64,000 nucleotides of DNA from assembly GCF_005871165.1 (NCBI RefSeq), contig NZ_SWKP01000006.1, forward strand, positions 124,001-188,000. The letters run 5' to 3'. The DNA is from Maricaulis alexandrii. GTDB lineage: Bacteria; Pseudomonadota; Alphaproteobacteria; Caulobacterales; Maricaulaceae. The translations under genes and the position numbers were made by a program. Position 1 is the stretch's first letter. Every line of letters begins with the position of its first letter. Below are positions 18,673 to 27,152 of this stretch, one piece after another. The notes under the pieces were generated by a model. That model was not told the origin of the DNA. It saw only the letters and a program-made list of their open reading frames with translations, and made no database searches.

Positions 18673-18893
18673 GGTTTGGGGAACCGCGCTCTCTCCGGCC
18701 AGGCGATGCTTGGCCCTCAAAAGAGCCTCCGCATAAAAAACTCGAAACTCAGTCCGCCAAGTCTCTGATTTTCCGACAATTGCCCCTGCAAACAAATACA
18801 ATTTGAAACACTTCATAGGGCCGGACTTAACAGCTCTGACTGGATAATCAGGGTGCGCTGGACCGGTAAGGCGCGCTGAACAGGACGGGTCAC

Positions 18894-20312
18894 GTGCCCC
18901 ACAACGCCGTAGTTGATCGGATCAAGGACGTCCTCTCAGGACGCCCCGACATCGATATAGGCAATTTCCAGTGGGTGAACCTGGAAATGGTCAAGGACGA
19001 GGTCGGCGATCAGTGGGAGACGATCCGGACCAAGATCTATAATGCAGCCCATACCTTTCTGGAGAAGCGCATCAGTGACGACGACGTGCTGATCCGGTGC
19101 CGCGGCGGCTTTGTGCTCTTTTTCGCCGAGCTGCAAGGCGAAGACGCTGACGAACGCACCCAAGCCCTGTCGACCGAACTGAACCGCTTTTTTCTGGGCG
19201 ACCGGATACTGGGCAAGCTGGCCATTGAAGCCACGTCCCGGACCGTCAAAACCAGTGACCTGGCCGATTTCGTCGCGAAATCCCTGACACCGGCTGCTGC
19301 CAATGACAGGACAGACCTTCCGGAAGACCGCCGCGCGGCGGCCGCCGCGACCTGGCGCCCGATCCAGAGCGAATCCCGAACGTCTTCCGCCCCGAACCTG
19401 TCATCCGCCCAGGCGCAGGCAGAGCAAGGGCCGGCCCGGCAGGACGGTGCCGCGCCGCGGATCAGCGATCAAAGCGACCTTCACCGGCCGCACCAGGACC
19501 ACGACCCGCTCATCGACCCGACGGCCGATCTGGCCGGTCTCACGACCCTGCCCTTCAAGATTCCGGACCCGGAATGGGAAGACATCATTTTCAAGCCCTG
19601 CTGGGATGCCCAGCACGAATATGTGACGGCCAATTTCTGCCTCCCGCGCCGCTCGCTGGACGGGCGGAATGTCTATGGACGCGCCACACTGGTCGGGAAT
19701 GATGATCCGGACCTGCTGGAGACCATGGACCATTGCGTAGCGGTCGCCGCCCAGCGCGGCTTCCTCAAAATGCTGACCGTCGGCCGCAAATGCGCCATCG
19801 TCATCCCGGTTCACTACCAGACCGTGATCGGCGTGCAGGACCGGATCCGCTATTTCTCCATCCTGCAATGCGTCCCCCTGCGCATGCGGAAATACTTCTA
19901 CATCCGTGTCGATGAAATCCCGGACGGTGCGCCGATCGGGCAGATGGAAGAATTGTTCCGGTCGATGAAACTGTTCGGCTCCAACCTGCTGGCGAAAGTC
20001 CCGGCCGGCACTGTGGATTTCGGCCGGTTTTCCGGGTGCCGGGTCGACATCTATTCGACATCGATGAAGCCGGAATGGAATGCGCTCGGCCTGCCGGACG
20101 GGGTCGCTTCGAAACTGGCGCAGCAGTCTGTTTCCATCCAGCGGGCAGGATGCCGGGGCGCGCTGACCCAGGTTGATTGCCCGGAACTGCTCCAGTTCGG
20201 ACTGGATGCCGGCTACGAGATTTTCACGGGAGATGTCGTCGGCAAGGACCAGTCACGACCCATGCCCTTGGTCCAGCTGCCTCGCCCGACCCTGCTGAAG
20301 CAGGCCAGCTGA
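18894..20312 (+). CDS. Degenerate GGDEF-EAL-like protein
   Basis: 472 residues from a GTG start. I do not recognise a named family, but two regions look like worn signalling domains. Residues 60-80 (DDDVLIRCRGGFVLFFAEL) align with the active-site hairpin of GGDEF domains, with the D-E of GGDEF lost. After a Ser/Ala/Gln-rich linker (about 130-210), residues from about 222 (LPFKIPDPEWEDIIFKPCWD) to the end (GLDAGYEIFTGDVVGK) resemble the strand pattern of EAL domains, without an EAL motif. No membrane segment. It could be a c-di-GMP sensor or a non-nucleotide protein-interaction module. It converges on the flagellin gene, 18 bases away. Confidence 0.5.
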   Translation: MPHNAVVDRIKDVLSGRPDIDIGNFQWVNLEMVKDEVGDQWETIRTKIYNAAHTFLEKRISDDDVLIRCRGGFVLFFAELQGEDADERTQALSTELNRFFLGDRILGKLAIEATSRTVKTSDLADFVAKSLTPAAANDRTDLPEDRRAAAAATWRPIQSESRTSSAPNLSSAQAQAEQGPARQDGAAPRISDQSDLHRPHQDHDPLIDPTADLAGLTTLPFKIPDPEWEDIIFKPCWDAQHEYVTANFCLPRRSLDGRNVYGRATLVGNDDPDLLETMDHCVAVAAQRGFLKMLTVGRKCAIVIPVHYQTVIGVQDRIRYFSILQCVPLRMRKYFYIRVDEIPDGAPIGQMEELFRSMKLFGSNLLAKVPAGTVDFGRFSGCRVDIYSTSMKPEWNALGLPDGVASKLAQQSVSIQRAGCRGALTQVDCPELLQFGLDAGYEIFTGDVVGKDQSRPMPLVQLPRPTLLKQAS

Positions 20313-20330
20313 CCCGAGCGCGTTACGCGC

Positions 20331-21170
20331 CTACCGGAAGAGACCCAAGAGAACCGACGGGCCCTGATTGGCAATAGACAGGGCCTGGATGCCCAATTGC
20401 TGCTTGACCTGCAGGGCCTGGAGTTCGGCCGAGGCCTTGGCGAGGTCGGCATCCACCAGATTGCCGATCCCGACTTCCAGCGTGTCCGTCAGCTTGTCGG
20501 TGAAGGTCCGCTGGATCTCCATCCGCTTGGAGGAGGCGCCCAGGCGGGCCAGCACGGAGCCAATATTGTCGATCGACTGATCCAGCTCGGTGATCGCCAG
20601 ATCGGCATTCACGAAGGCATTGATCGTGGAATCCTCGGACAGGATGATATTCGTTCCCGGACCGCCCGGCGGTCCGTAGGACAGGTCCTCGGCGGCAAAG
20701 CTCATGGAGCCGCCCTGGTCATTGGCCAGCACGGTCAGATCATTCGCGCCGGACTGGATCAGATTGATCCCGTTGAACTCAGCATTGTCGATGATCGTCT
20801 TCACCTGATCACGAAGCGCAACGAAATCCGCGTTCAGGGCATCGCGGCTGGACTGATCGAGCGAGCGGTCCGACGCCGCCAGCGCTTTTTCGCGCATCTC
20901 GATCAGGAGGTCGGAGATCGACTCGGTCGCGGCAATGGTGACGTCCATCACGCTGATGCCGCGATCCAGGGATTGCTTGACGACATTATAGCCGGCCACC
21001 TTGGCGCGCATGTTCTGCGCGATCGCATAGGTGGAGCCATTGTCCTTGGCGGAGGAGACCTTGAGCCCGGTGGAAATCTGGCGCTGAACCACCTCAAGAC
21101 GCGCATTGGTCTTGTTCAGGTTCTGCAGGGCGATCATCGCACCATAATTGGTGTTGACCGAGAAACTCAT
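20331..21170 (-). CDS. Flagellin
   Basis: 279 residues from the ATG at 21170, which has AGGAG at the right distance (the GTG two codons upstream is too close to it). The conserved N-terminal D0/D1 region is SVNTNYGAMIALQNLNKT and continues with QISTGLKVSSAKDNGSTYAIAQ. The C-terminal D1/D0 region has LGASSKRMEIQRTF and ends LQVKQQLGIQALSIANQ then GLFR. The central domain is short (about 100 residues), similar to the small flagellins of Caulobacter-like bacteria that build filaments from several paralogues. No other flagellar gene is in the window. The leader contains a GGCGG/CCGCC hairpin near 21203-21218. Confidence 0.93.
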   Translation of the reverse strand: MSFSVNTNYGAMIALQNLNKTNARLEVVQRQISTGLKVSSAKDNGSTYAIAQNMRAKVAGYNVVKQSLDRGISVMDVTIAATESISDLLIEMREKALAASDRSLDQSSRDALNADFVALRDQVKTIIDNAEFNGINLIQSGANDLTVLANDQGGSMSFAAEDLSYGPPGGPGTNIILSEDSTINAFVNADLAITELDQSIDNIGSVLARLGASSKRMEIQRTFTDKLTDTLEVGIGNLVDADLAKASAELQALQVKQQLGIQALSIANQGPSVLLGLFR

Positions 21171-21283
21171 GCCCACTCCTTCTGAGTGCTTGGCTTGGCC
21201 GGCGGCTTTTCCGCCAGTTACAGGTCCAGACTGTTTGCGTAGGCCGCAAAAGTCTGTCTCTCAATCGATTACGGGAGCAGAGG

Positions 21284-21298
21284 TTTACCATTGGTAAA
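21284..21298. promoter_or_regulatory. 15-bp palindrome upstream of flagellin
   Basis: TTTACCA-T-TGGTAAA is a perfect inverted repeat with 7-bp arms, about 115 bases upstream of the flagellin start and 125 bases before tRNA-Phe. It has the form of a dimeric repressor or activator site. No matching regulator is known to me. Confidence 0.4.
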
Positions 21299-21421
21299 GC
21301 AGCCGCTTGGCGCAATCGGGCCGCAGAGCGCAGAAATCGCTGAAAACGGGAATGGACAGGCCTGATCCATCCTCCTATAAACCGCGCTCTCGACAGCGGC
21401 CCAGCCGCCTGTCCGCCCGGC

Positions 21422-21497
21422 GCCCGGGTAGCTCAGTTGGTAGAGCAGCGGATTGAAAATCCGCGTGTCGGTGGTTCGAATCCGCCCCCGGGCACCA
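21422..21497 (+). tRNA. tRNA-Phe (GAA)
   Basis: 76 nt with encoded CCA. The acceptor stem GCCCGGG pairs with CCCGGGC; the D-loop is AGCTCAGTTGGTAGAGC; the anticodon stem-loop is GCGGATTGAAAATCCGC with anticodon GAA; the T-arm is GGTGGTTCGAATCCGCC. A TGGACA (21353-21358) and CTATAA (21375-21380) pair with a 16-bp spacer upstream is a plausible promoter. A 95-nt repeat also found after tRNA-Thr starts 8 bases after the CCA. Confidence 0.98.
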
Positions 21498-21504
21498 TTT
21501 TTGG

Positions 21505-21599
21505 TTATTCCCGCTCCGCTCGACCCGAGACTGGCACCAACCTTCTGTGCTGGGGTCGATGCTCACATGGAATGCGCTCAAGGCTGCTTGGCAATGAGC
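21505..21599 (+). repeat. tRNA-linked 95-nt structured repeat, copy 1
   Basis: Begins TTATTCCCGCTCCGCTCGAC and ends GGCAATGAGC, 7 bases after the CCA end of tRNA-Phe. A second copy of exactly the same length follows tRNA-Thr at 27298-27392; by eye 86 of 95 positions agree. The first half can fold (CGACCC with GGGTCG, inner GCAC/GTGC) and the second half has GCTCA pairing with TGAGC. Eight of the nine differences fall in the first half. It contains a 12-codon ORF (21559-21597) after a GGGG motif. Function unknown. Confidence 0.85.
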
Positions 21600-21743
21600 A
21601 TGTGGCGGAGGACTTTGATCTCACGGCAGTTTGCTTCGCTCACCGCTCCAATGAGGCGGCGCATCAGGCGCCGGCGCGCGGTCGCGTTTGCGGGCCGTTG
21701 GCCCCGGGGTGATGTGGCGTGTTCATGAAAGCGCTTCGCGCTG

Positions 21744-21904
21744 CCCCCTCATCCGGTCCTTCGGACCACCTTCTCCCGCGAGGGGAGAAGGAGGGCGTCA
21801 GAGCGAAGTGGACACTCCCTCTCCCCTTGCGGGCTGAAGAGCCCAAAGACAGTCCGGGGGACTGTCTGACGCGATGAAGGTGGCGCGCAGCGCCGGGTGA
21901 GGGG
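21744..21904. repeat. Nested palindromic intergenic element
   Basis: About 160 bases made of successive inverted repeats: GGTCCTTCGGACC, CTTCTCCC/GGGAGAAG, and AGACAGTCC/GGACTGTCT. All lie within an outer inverted pair, CCCCTCATCCGG at the left and CCGGGTGAGGGG at the right. The style is that of the mobile palindromic repeats dispersed between genes in many alphaproteobacterial genomes. Together with the tRNA-linked repeat it accounts for most of the 433-base gene-free stretch between tRNA-Phe and yacG; in 21600-21743 I see nothing else convincing. Confidence 0.65.
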
Positions 21905-21931
21905 TTGGCCGCGCAAGCGGCCCAGCAAGGC

Positions 21932-22099
21932 CTACTGATCTTCCTCGGACGGCGGATTGTCCTCCGCCACATCCGCGGGCTCTCCCGGGATCGCGTAGCT
22001 GTCATTCATCCACTTGCCCAGGTCGAGATCGGCGCAGCGTTTCGAGCAGAAGGGTTTGAAGTCGGGATGCGCCGGTTGGCGGCAGATCGGGCATTTCAT
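21932..22099 (-). CDS. yacG: YacG family zinc-binding protein (DNA gyrase inhibitor type)
   Basis: 55 residues, begun at the ATG at 22099 (an adjacent ATG at 22102 would add one Met). The zinc-binding cysteines are MKCPICRQPA and FKPFCSKRCADLDLGKWM, giving the C-x2-C...C-x3-C pattern of YacG, followed by the conserved W and the NDSYAIPGE segment. The tail is acidic. E. coli YacG binds GyrB and inhibits gyrase. It lies 23 bases downstream of the RNase E/G-type gene, the usual alphaproteobacterial order infA-maf-rng-yacG. It is short enough to be missed by a length-filtered gene search. Confidence 0.92.
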   Translation of the reverse strand: MKCPICRQPAHPDFKPFCSKRCADLDLGKWMNDSYAIPGEPADVAEDNPPSEEDQ

Positions 22100-22122
22100 C
22101 ATTCGGGTTTCCCCTTTTGGTC

Positions 22123-23196
22123 TCAGGCGCGGGCGACGCGTTCCTGGTCGCGGGCGAGATCGGTGTTCTCGCGCAGTTCGAAGCGCGGCCCGATCCGGTC
22201 GGTGAGTGCGGCTTTCCAGCCGATGCTGTCAGCGTCGAGCCAGGCGAAGACGTCCGGCCCGACCTCGAGCACCTGACGGCGACCACGGTCGGACAGGGCT
22301 TCCGCCTGCAGGCGGCGCAGGGCTTTCAACGCACAGGTTTCCACGGACAGGGCCCCCGTGTCATCCCGCAGGATTTCCGACAAGGCCCGGCCGCGGCGCT
22401 GGCGGGCCAGTTCCCCGACACAGAATTGCGAGAGCGGCGCGACATCGACCTTGGCCCGATCACGCTTGAAAGCACCGCGCATGGCCTGTTCCACGGCCTT
22501 GCGATCGGGCTGGCCGCGCATGTGGACGAAATCGATGGCGATGATGCCGCCCAGGCCGCGCAGGCGGACCTGACGCGCGGCTTCCTTGGCGGCGGAGACA
22601 TTGAGTTGGGAGGCCAGTTGGGCGGAATTGCCCTGCCCCTTGCGGCCATCGGCGTCGACATCAATGGTCGTCATGGCGCGCGTGGTCTCGATCCAGAGTG
22701 AACCACCGCCGGGAATGGGGGCACGCGGGTCGAGGGCCTCCTCGAACTCGGCTTCCAGATCGAAATTGGTCTCATCGGCCCAGACGGCTTCGGCATCGCC
22801 AAAGGCCTTCACCAGGCGCTGGGCCAGGATGGGCGCGGGCTCCAGGCATTCCGGGGCGTCGCCGTCCTCCACCTCGACCAGGGCGAGGTTGGGCCCTTTC
22901 TCGGCATAGGCTTCGCGCGTGACCCGGACGCCAAGGGCGGCGCCTTCATGCAGGCCGCGCGGGCGCCCGGACTTGCCGAAGGGCAGAAAGCCTTCCGGCC
23001 CGACACCGAGATCGACAAAGGCGGCATTGAGGGCCGGTTCGACGCGGCGCACGCGGCCGCGATAGATCTCGCCTTCAATGGCGCCCTGCCCGGCCTCGCT
23101 CCAGCGCTCCTGGTGCAGTTCCACGATGCGGCCATTCTCGACCACGGCGGCGCGGGTCTCGCCGATATTTTCCTCGATCAGGATCTGGCGGTTCAT
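22123..23196 (-). CDS. Ribonuclease E/G family protein (short form)
   Basis: 357 residues from the ATG at 23196; upstream in-frame codons overlap maf. RNase E/G endonucleases cut single-stranded AU-rich RNA. The S1-like region is represented by GEIYRGRVRRVEPALNAAFVDLG and GFLPFGK. The catalytic domain has QVRLRGLGGIIAIDFVHM, with the first metal-ligand Asp, and KVDVAPLSQF, with the second. The protein stops soon after; the CPxC Zn-link and small domain of E. coli RNase G (about 490 residues) are absent. It overlaps maf by 4 bases and precedes yacG. Confidence 0.88.
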   Translation of the reverse strand: MNRQILIEENIGETRAAVVENGRIVELHQERWSEAGQGAIEGEIYRGRVRRVEPALNAAFVDLGVGPEGFLPFGKSGRPRGLHEGAALGVRVTREAYAEKGPNLALVEVEDGDAPECLEPAPILAQRLVKAFGDAEAVWADETNFDLEAEFEEALDPRAPIPGGGSLWIETTRAMTTIDVDADGRKGQGNSAQLASQLNVSAAKEAARQVRLRGLGGIIAIDFVHMRGQPDRKAVEQAMRGAFKRDRAKVDVAPLSQFCVGELARQRRGRALSEILRDDTGALSVETCALKALRRLQAEALSDRGRRQVLEVGPDVFAWLDADSIGWKAALTDRIGPRFELRENTDLARDQERVARA

Positions 23197-23822
23197 GCGC
23201 CTGGCTCCTTCTGGGCGATGCAGGATGTCACCGGATAGCCCAGCCCGGCGAGAAGGTTGGCGGTTTCGTAGAGCGGCAGGCCGACCACACCGGTGAAAGA
23301 GCCGATCAGATTGACGATGAAACAGCCGGCCCGGCCCTGGATGGCATAACCGCCCGCCTTGCCGTGCCACTCGCCCGACGCGATATAGGCCTCGATCTCA
23401 TCCGTCGAGAGCGGCTTCATCTTCACCCGTGTCTCCACCACACGCGCCGCCATGCGCCCGTCGGGCGCGCGGGCGGCAATACCGGTGAAGACACGGTGAT
23501 TGCGGCCGGACATGAGTTTGAGACAGGCCCGGGCCTCATCCGCTTCCAGCGTCTTGGGCAGGATGCGGCGCCCCACGCCGACGACCGTGTCGGCCGCCAG
23601 AACGTAGGCGTCGTCACTGCCGGGATGCGCGGCACACTTTTCCTGCGCCAGGCGCAGGGCCAGCGGTCCGGGCAATTCACCGGGAATCTCGAACTCGTCG
23701 ATATGAGTGGGTTCAACCGCGTCCGGCGTCAGCCCGGCCCCGCGCAGCAAATCATGGCGGCGGGGCGAGGCAGAGGCCAGGATCAGGCGTGGACGCGGTT
23801 TGTCCGTTTCGGCAGACGTCAT
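23193..23822 (-). CDS. maf: Maf family nucleotide pyrophosphatase
   Basis: 209 residues. Maf proteins hydrolyse non-canonical or modified nucleoside triphosphates and are linked to septum control. The signature LILASASPRRHDLLRGAG is at the N-terminus; ADTVVGVGRRILPK and SGRNHRVFTG follow; KAGGYAIQGRAG carries further active-site residues, and IGSFTGVVGLPLYET is the typical C-terminal segment. Which Maf subgroup (dTTP/UTP or m7GTP type) cannot be decided safely. It is 19 bases after infA and overlaps the RNase gene by 4 bases. Confidence 0.94.
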   Translation of the reverse strand: MTSAETDKPRPRLILASASPRRHDLLRGAGLTPDAVEPTHIDEFEIPGELPGPLALRLAQEKCAAHPGSDDAYVLAADTVVGVGRRILPKTLEADEARACLKLMSGRNHRVFTGIAARAPDGRMAARVVETRVKMKPLSTDEIEAYIASGEWHGKAGGYAIQGRAGCFIVNLIGSFTGVVGLPLYETANLLAGLGYPVTSCIAQKEPGA

Positions 23823-23841
23823 CGCGCGTCCCGCACCGGGC

Positions 23842-24060
23842 TTACTTGAAGCGATAGGTGATCCGGCCCTTGGTCAGATCATAAGGCGTCATTTCGACAA
23901 GAACCTTGTCGCCGGCCAGTACGCGGATGCGGTTTTTGCGCATCTTGCCCGCCGTGTGGGCAATGATCTCATGGTCGTTCTCGAGCTTGACCCGGAAGGT
24001 CGCGTTGGGAAGAAGTTCAGTGACTTCGCCCGGGAACTCCAACAACTCTTCTTTCGCCAT
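23842..24060 (-). CDS. infA: Translation initiation factor IF-1
   Basis: 72 residues, exactly the IF-1 size. [20 protein letters not shown] at the start, then [21 protein letters not shown] and [16 protein letters not shown], form the single OB-fold (S1) domain that binds the ribosomal A site with IF-2 and IF-3. It heads infA-maf-RNase E/G-yacG. The 118 bases upstream separate it from the phosphatase gene and probably contain its promoter. Confidence 0.98.
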   Translation of the reverse strand: MAKEELLEFPGEVTELLPNATFRVKLENDHEIIAHTAGKMRKNRIRVLAGDKVLVEMTPYDLTKGRITYRFK

Positions 24061-24178
24061 GCGGCTCCTCATTCGCCTTCTAAAGGCATGAAATTCATGG
24101 ATTGCAGCGCCGACTCGCCAGTCACCCGGCGGGCCAGAGCGCGCTATATAGTCCCTTGCATGGGGGAAAGTCGAGGCT

Positions 24179-24610
24179 TCAGGCGCTTTTTGCGCTGGCT
24201 TCCCACTGGGCGATGCGCGCCGCGATGGCATCGCGGGTCTCGCGATAGGCTGCAATGCGCATATCCCGATTGCCGCCGGTCTCGCTGGGATCAGGGATCG
24301 GCCAGGCCTGGAATTCGGCACCGGTGCGGGATGCATAGTCCCGCGCTGTCCGCTCGGCGGCGGTCGACAAGGAGACTACAAGCTGCGCGGCCGGCTCTCC
24401 GACACCATTGAGGGCGATGGGGGAAAAGTCCTCCAGGTCGATGCCTTTTTCCAGCATGACCGAGACCATGAAAGGGTCGACGAAAGCGGCCGGGATCACG
24501 CCGCAGGAGCGCGCTGAACCGGCCCCGAAGCGCTGGTCCCAGAGCGCGGCACCCATGGGCGAACGGATGGCATTGCGCCCGCAGACGAAAAGGACGGAGG
24601 GATGGCTCAT
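24179..24610 (-). CDS. Low-molecular-weight protein tyrosine phosphatase family protein
   Basis: 143 residues. The N-terminal P-loop [11 protein letters not shown] gives CX5RS with Cys10 and Arg16, the catalytic signature of LMW phosphatases and arsenate reductases. IPDPSE near residue 107 supplies the general-acid Asp. Residues of the type seen in true arsenate reductase (extra catalytic cysteines) are not obvious, so a phosphatase role is more likely. Its start overlaps the end of the UPF0262 gene by 4 bases; the two are commonly adjacent in alphaproteobacteria. Confidence 0.88.
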   Translation of the reverse strand: MSHPSVLFVCGRNAIRSPMGAALWDQRFGAGSARSCGVIPAAFVDPFMVSVMLEKGIDLEDFSPIALNGVGEPAAQLVVSLSTAAERTARDYASRTGAEFQAWPIPDPSETGGNRDMRIAAYRETRDAIAARIAQWEASAKSA

Positions 24611-25089
24611 GCGGCCGCCCGCCGGTGAAGGGCGCAGATCAGGGTGAAGAGACGCCGTGCGGTATCAAAGTCGACCTCGATCTTGCCCTGCAGGCGCTCG
24701 CGCAGAAGCGTGGAGCCCTCATTATGGACTCCGCGGCGCCCCATATCGATGGCCTCGATCTGGGCCAGCGGCGCATCGCGGACGGCTTCGTAATAGCTTT
24801 CGCAGATCAGAAAATAATCCTTGATGATCCGGCGCAGCGGGCCGAGCGCGAACACGAAGGCCCGCACGGGTGTGTCGTCCTCCAGGCGGACGTCGAAGAC
24901 CAGGCGGTCATCCTCGATCGCCAGGCGCAAGGCGAAGGGGCCCTCGGCATCCCCGGACGGGCGGAACTGGTTGGACTCCAGCAGGTCGGCAATGGCCACG
25001 CGCCGCTCATGGTCGGCGTTCACATCGCCCGGCCCCATGCTGGCGGCATCAAGATCGATCCTGACGATCCGGTCCGGCGCTTCACTCAT
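24607..25089 (-). CDS. UPF0262 family protein
   Basis: 160 residues from the ATG at 25089 (MSEAPDRIVRIDLD). The central FDVRLEDDTPVRAFVFALGP and RIIKDYFLICESYYEAV, with the later GRRGVHNEGS, are the recognisable UPF0262 landmarks. The family is restricted mainly to alphaproteobacteria and has no defined function. It overlaps the DUF2948 gene by 8 bases and the phosphatase by 4 bases, so murA, DUF2948, UPF0262 and the phosphatase probably form one transcript. Confidence 0.9.
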   Translation of the reverse strand: MSEAPDRIVRIDLDAASMGPGDVNADHERRVAIADLLESNQFRPSGDAEGPFALRLAIEDDRLVFDVRLEDDTPVRAFVFALGPLRRIIKDYFLICESYYEAVRDAPLAQIEAIDMGRRGVHNEGSTLLRERLQGKIEVDFDTARRLFTLICALHRRAAA

Positions 25090-25531
25090 TGCTGCTCGCC
25101 TCGTCTGCATGCTCGGGCCGGCCGGACGCCCGCCAGCTTCCGCTGAGGTCGGCCATCACCACATCCAGGCATTCCACATCAAGCTGGAGCTCTCCGCCAC
25201 CGGAAAATACCAGCACGACCTGTCCGGCCGGTTCCTCGGCAGGGTCGAAGCGGATGGTCAGCAGATTGACGACGGCATCCTCCGCCCCCTGGCGGATATT
25301 GCGGCTGCGCGCGGCCAGGACACCGCCCAGCTGCAATCCGGCGCGGACCCGGCGATTGCGGCGCCCGGCCTCCCACTGGAAGCGGTTGAAGGCGATGGTG
25401 AAGCGCTTGTTGCGGCGGTCGAACTCGAAATCACCCAACAGGGCCACAGCATCCTGCAGGGCAGCCGAAATCGGCTCCAGGTCCTGCTGGTCAAAAGCGA
25501 CGAGGCGAAGGGGGATCGGATCTCGGCTCAC
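25082..25531 (-). CDS. DUF2948 family protein
   Basis: 149 residues. LRLVAFDQQDLEPISAALQDA at the start, RFTIAFNRFQWE in the middle and FSGGGELQLDVECLDVVMADL near the end match DUF2948, an alphaproteobacterial family of unknown function usually next to murA. No signal peptide or membrane segment. It lies 27 bases downstream of murA and overlaps the UPF0262 gene. Confidence 0.9.
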   Translation of the reverse strand: MSRDPIPLRLVAFDQQDLEPISAALQDAVALLGDFEFDRRNKRFTIAFNRFQWEAGRRNRRVRAGLQLGGVLAARSRNIRQGAEDAVVNLLTIRFDPAEEPAGQVVLVFSGGGELQLDVECLDVVMADLSGSWRASGRPEHADEASSNE

Positions 25532-25558
25532 GCTCTAAAGGCTCCTGCTGTGTCGTGA

Positions 25559-26824
25559 CTATTCAGCCTGGCGCTCGATGCGGGCTCCGCAGCCGGTCAG
25601 CTTGGCTTCCAAGCGTTCGAAACCACGATCGAGATGGTAGACCCGGTTGACCACGGTTTCACCTTCCGCGGCAAGTCCCGCAATGACCAGACTGACGGAG
25701 GCGCGCAGATCGGTCGCCATGACCGGCGCCCCTTTGAGGGTTTTCACGCCGCGCACCACGGCCTCATTTCCGTGCACGGTAATGTCGGCACCCAGGCGGG
25801 CCAGTTCCGGCGCGTGCATGAAGCGGTTCTCGAAAATCGTCTCGCGGATCACGGACGTGCCCGAGGCCAGCGTCATCAGCGCCATGAATTGGGCCTGCGC
25901 ATCGGTCGGGAAGCCCGGATAGGGCTGGGTCTCGATATCGACACTGTCCAGACCGCTGCCATTGCGGGCAATGCGGACGCCGTTCTCGACTGCTTCGACC
26001 GTGACCCCGGCCTTGGTCATGGCCGACCAGAGCGCCTTGTTGTGGGCATGGACGGCGCCGTCCAGCACGGCGTCCCCGCCGGCAGCGGCCACGGCCAGCG
26101 CATAGGTGGCGGTCTCGATCCGGTCACCCACAACGCGGTGGGTGATGCCCTTGAGCTTTTCGCGCCCCTGAATGCGGATCGTGCTGGTGCCGGCGCCGTC
26201 CACGACGGCGCCCATGGCGGTCAGACAATCGGCCAGATCGCCGATCTCCGGTTCGCGGGCCGCATTCTCGATCACGCTTTCCCCGCGGGCGAGCGCTGCG
26301 GCGAGCATGGCGTGCTCGGTCGCCCCGACAGAGGCGAAGGGCAGATCGATCTCGGCACCGACCAGACCGCCCTTGGGCGCGGTCGCCTCGACATAGCCTT
26401 CCGACAGTTCGATTGTCGCCCCCAGCGCCTCGAGCGCCTTGAGATGCAGATCGACCGGACGCGCCCCGATGGCGCATCCGCCCGGCAGGGAGACCTTGGC
26501 CTTGCCTTCGCGCGCGATCAGCGGACCGAGTACGTTGAAGGTCGCGCGCATTTTCCGCACCAGATCATAGGATGCGTAGGTATCGGAGAATTCGGCGGCG
26601 TGAAGATTGAGCTGCGCGTTCGGCGCTTCCTCGACCGTGACGCCGAGACTGGCCAGCAAATGCCCCATGAACCGCGAATCGGCGAGGCGCGGCATATTGG
26701 TCAGCGTCATCGGCTCGTCGGTGAGCAAGGCTGCCGCCATGAGTTTCAGAGCCGAATTCTTGGCGCCGCTGATCGGAATACGGCCTTCCAGCCGCGTGCC
26801 GCCCTGGATGACGATACGGTCCAT
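25559..26824 (-). CDS. murA: UDP-N-acetylglucosamine 1-carboxyvinyltransferase
   Basis: 421 residues from the ATG at 26824, preceded by GGGAG; the GTG two codons upstream is too close to that site. MurA transfers enolpyruvyl from PEP to UDP-GlcNAc, the first committed step of peptidoglycan synthesis. Features: [20 protein letters not shown] at the start with the catalytic Lys, [15 protein letters not shown], and the active-site Cys117 in [17 protein letters not shown], the fosfomycin target (Cys115 in E. coli), so not the Asp-type resistant form. First gene of the murA-DUF2948-UPF0262-phosphatase cluster. Confidence 0.97.
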   Translation of the reverse strand: MDRIVIQGGTRLEGRIPISGAKNSALKLMAAALLTDEPMTLTNMPRLADSRFMGHLLASLGVTVEEAPNAQLNLHAAEFSDTYASYDLVRKMRATFNVLGPLIAREGKAKVSLPGGCAIGARPVDLHLKALEALGATIELSEGYVEATAPKGGLVGAEIDLPFASVGATEHAMLAAALARGESVIENAAREPEIGDLADCLTAMGAVVDGAGTSTIRIQGREKLKGITHRVVGDRIETATYALAVAAAGGDAVLDGAVHAHNKALWSAMTKAGVTVEAVENGVRIARNGSGLDSVDIETQPYPGFPTDAQAQFMALMTLASGTSVIRETIFENRFMHAPELARLGADITVHGNEAVVRGVKTLKGAPVMATDLRASVSLVIAGLAAEGETVVNRVYHLDRGFERLEAKLTGCGARIERQAE

Positions 26825-26887
26825 GCTCACTCCCTTACCGATTGCCTGTCCGGATGCCCGACATCCAGAGGGTGGAAACCGGCGGCA

Positions 26888-27109
26888 TTATGACGATTTC
26901 GCGGGTTTTTCTGAGGCGCTTTGTGCAGGCGCACTGTCATTGCCTGCCTCATCAGCCGTCCCCGACGCAGCCGGCTTCTTCGCCGCAGCCTTGCGCCGGC
27001 GCAGATTGGCGCGCAGGGCCTCGGCCAGGCGTTCTTCCTTGGAACCGGCTTCAGGCTTGGCGGCCCGCTTGCGCGCCGCCGGCCCGGATGTGTTTTCTGC
27101 ATCACTCAT
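26888..27109 (-). CDS. Small basic hypothetical protein
   Basis: 73 residues, rich in Ala, Lys, Arg and Glu. The core KEERLAEALRANLRRRKA is a short basic amphipathic helix of a kind seen in many small alphaproteobacterial proteins. The rest is low complexity and probably disordered. It lies 63 bases upstream of murA on the same strand. I cannot give a function. Confidence 0.65.
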   Translation of the reverse strand: MSDAENTSGPAARKRAAKPEAGSKEERLAEALRANLRRRKAAAKKPAASGTADEAGNDSAPAQSASEKPAKSS

Positions 27110-27152
27110 GCAATTGGTCCTGCCGAACGCTGCACATCACGTCAAGACACTC

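Noticed and set aside
18625-18816. 63-codon minus-strand ORF after the ene-reductase gene
   Set aside because: It includes the terminator hairpin at 18646-18672 and has no ribosome-binding site or recognisable product.
21171-21260. Possible sigma-54 promoter for flagellin
   Set aside because: A GG-N10-GC pair exists (TGGCGG...CCGCC) but it coincides with a hairpin and lacks the TTGC element, so I could not support it.
21664-22005. 113-codon minus-strand ORF over the palindromic element
   Set aside because: It runs through the nested inverted repeats and into yacG in another frame; no protein-like features.
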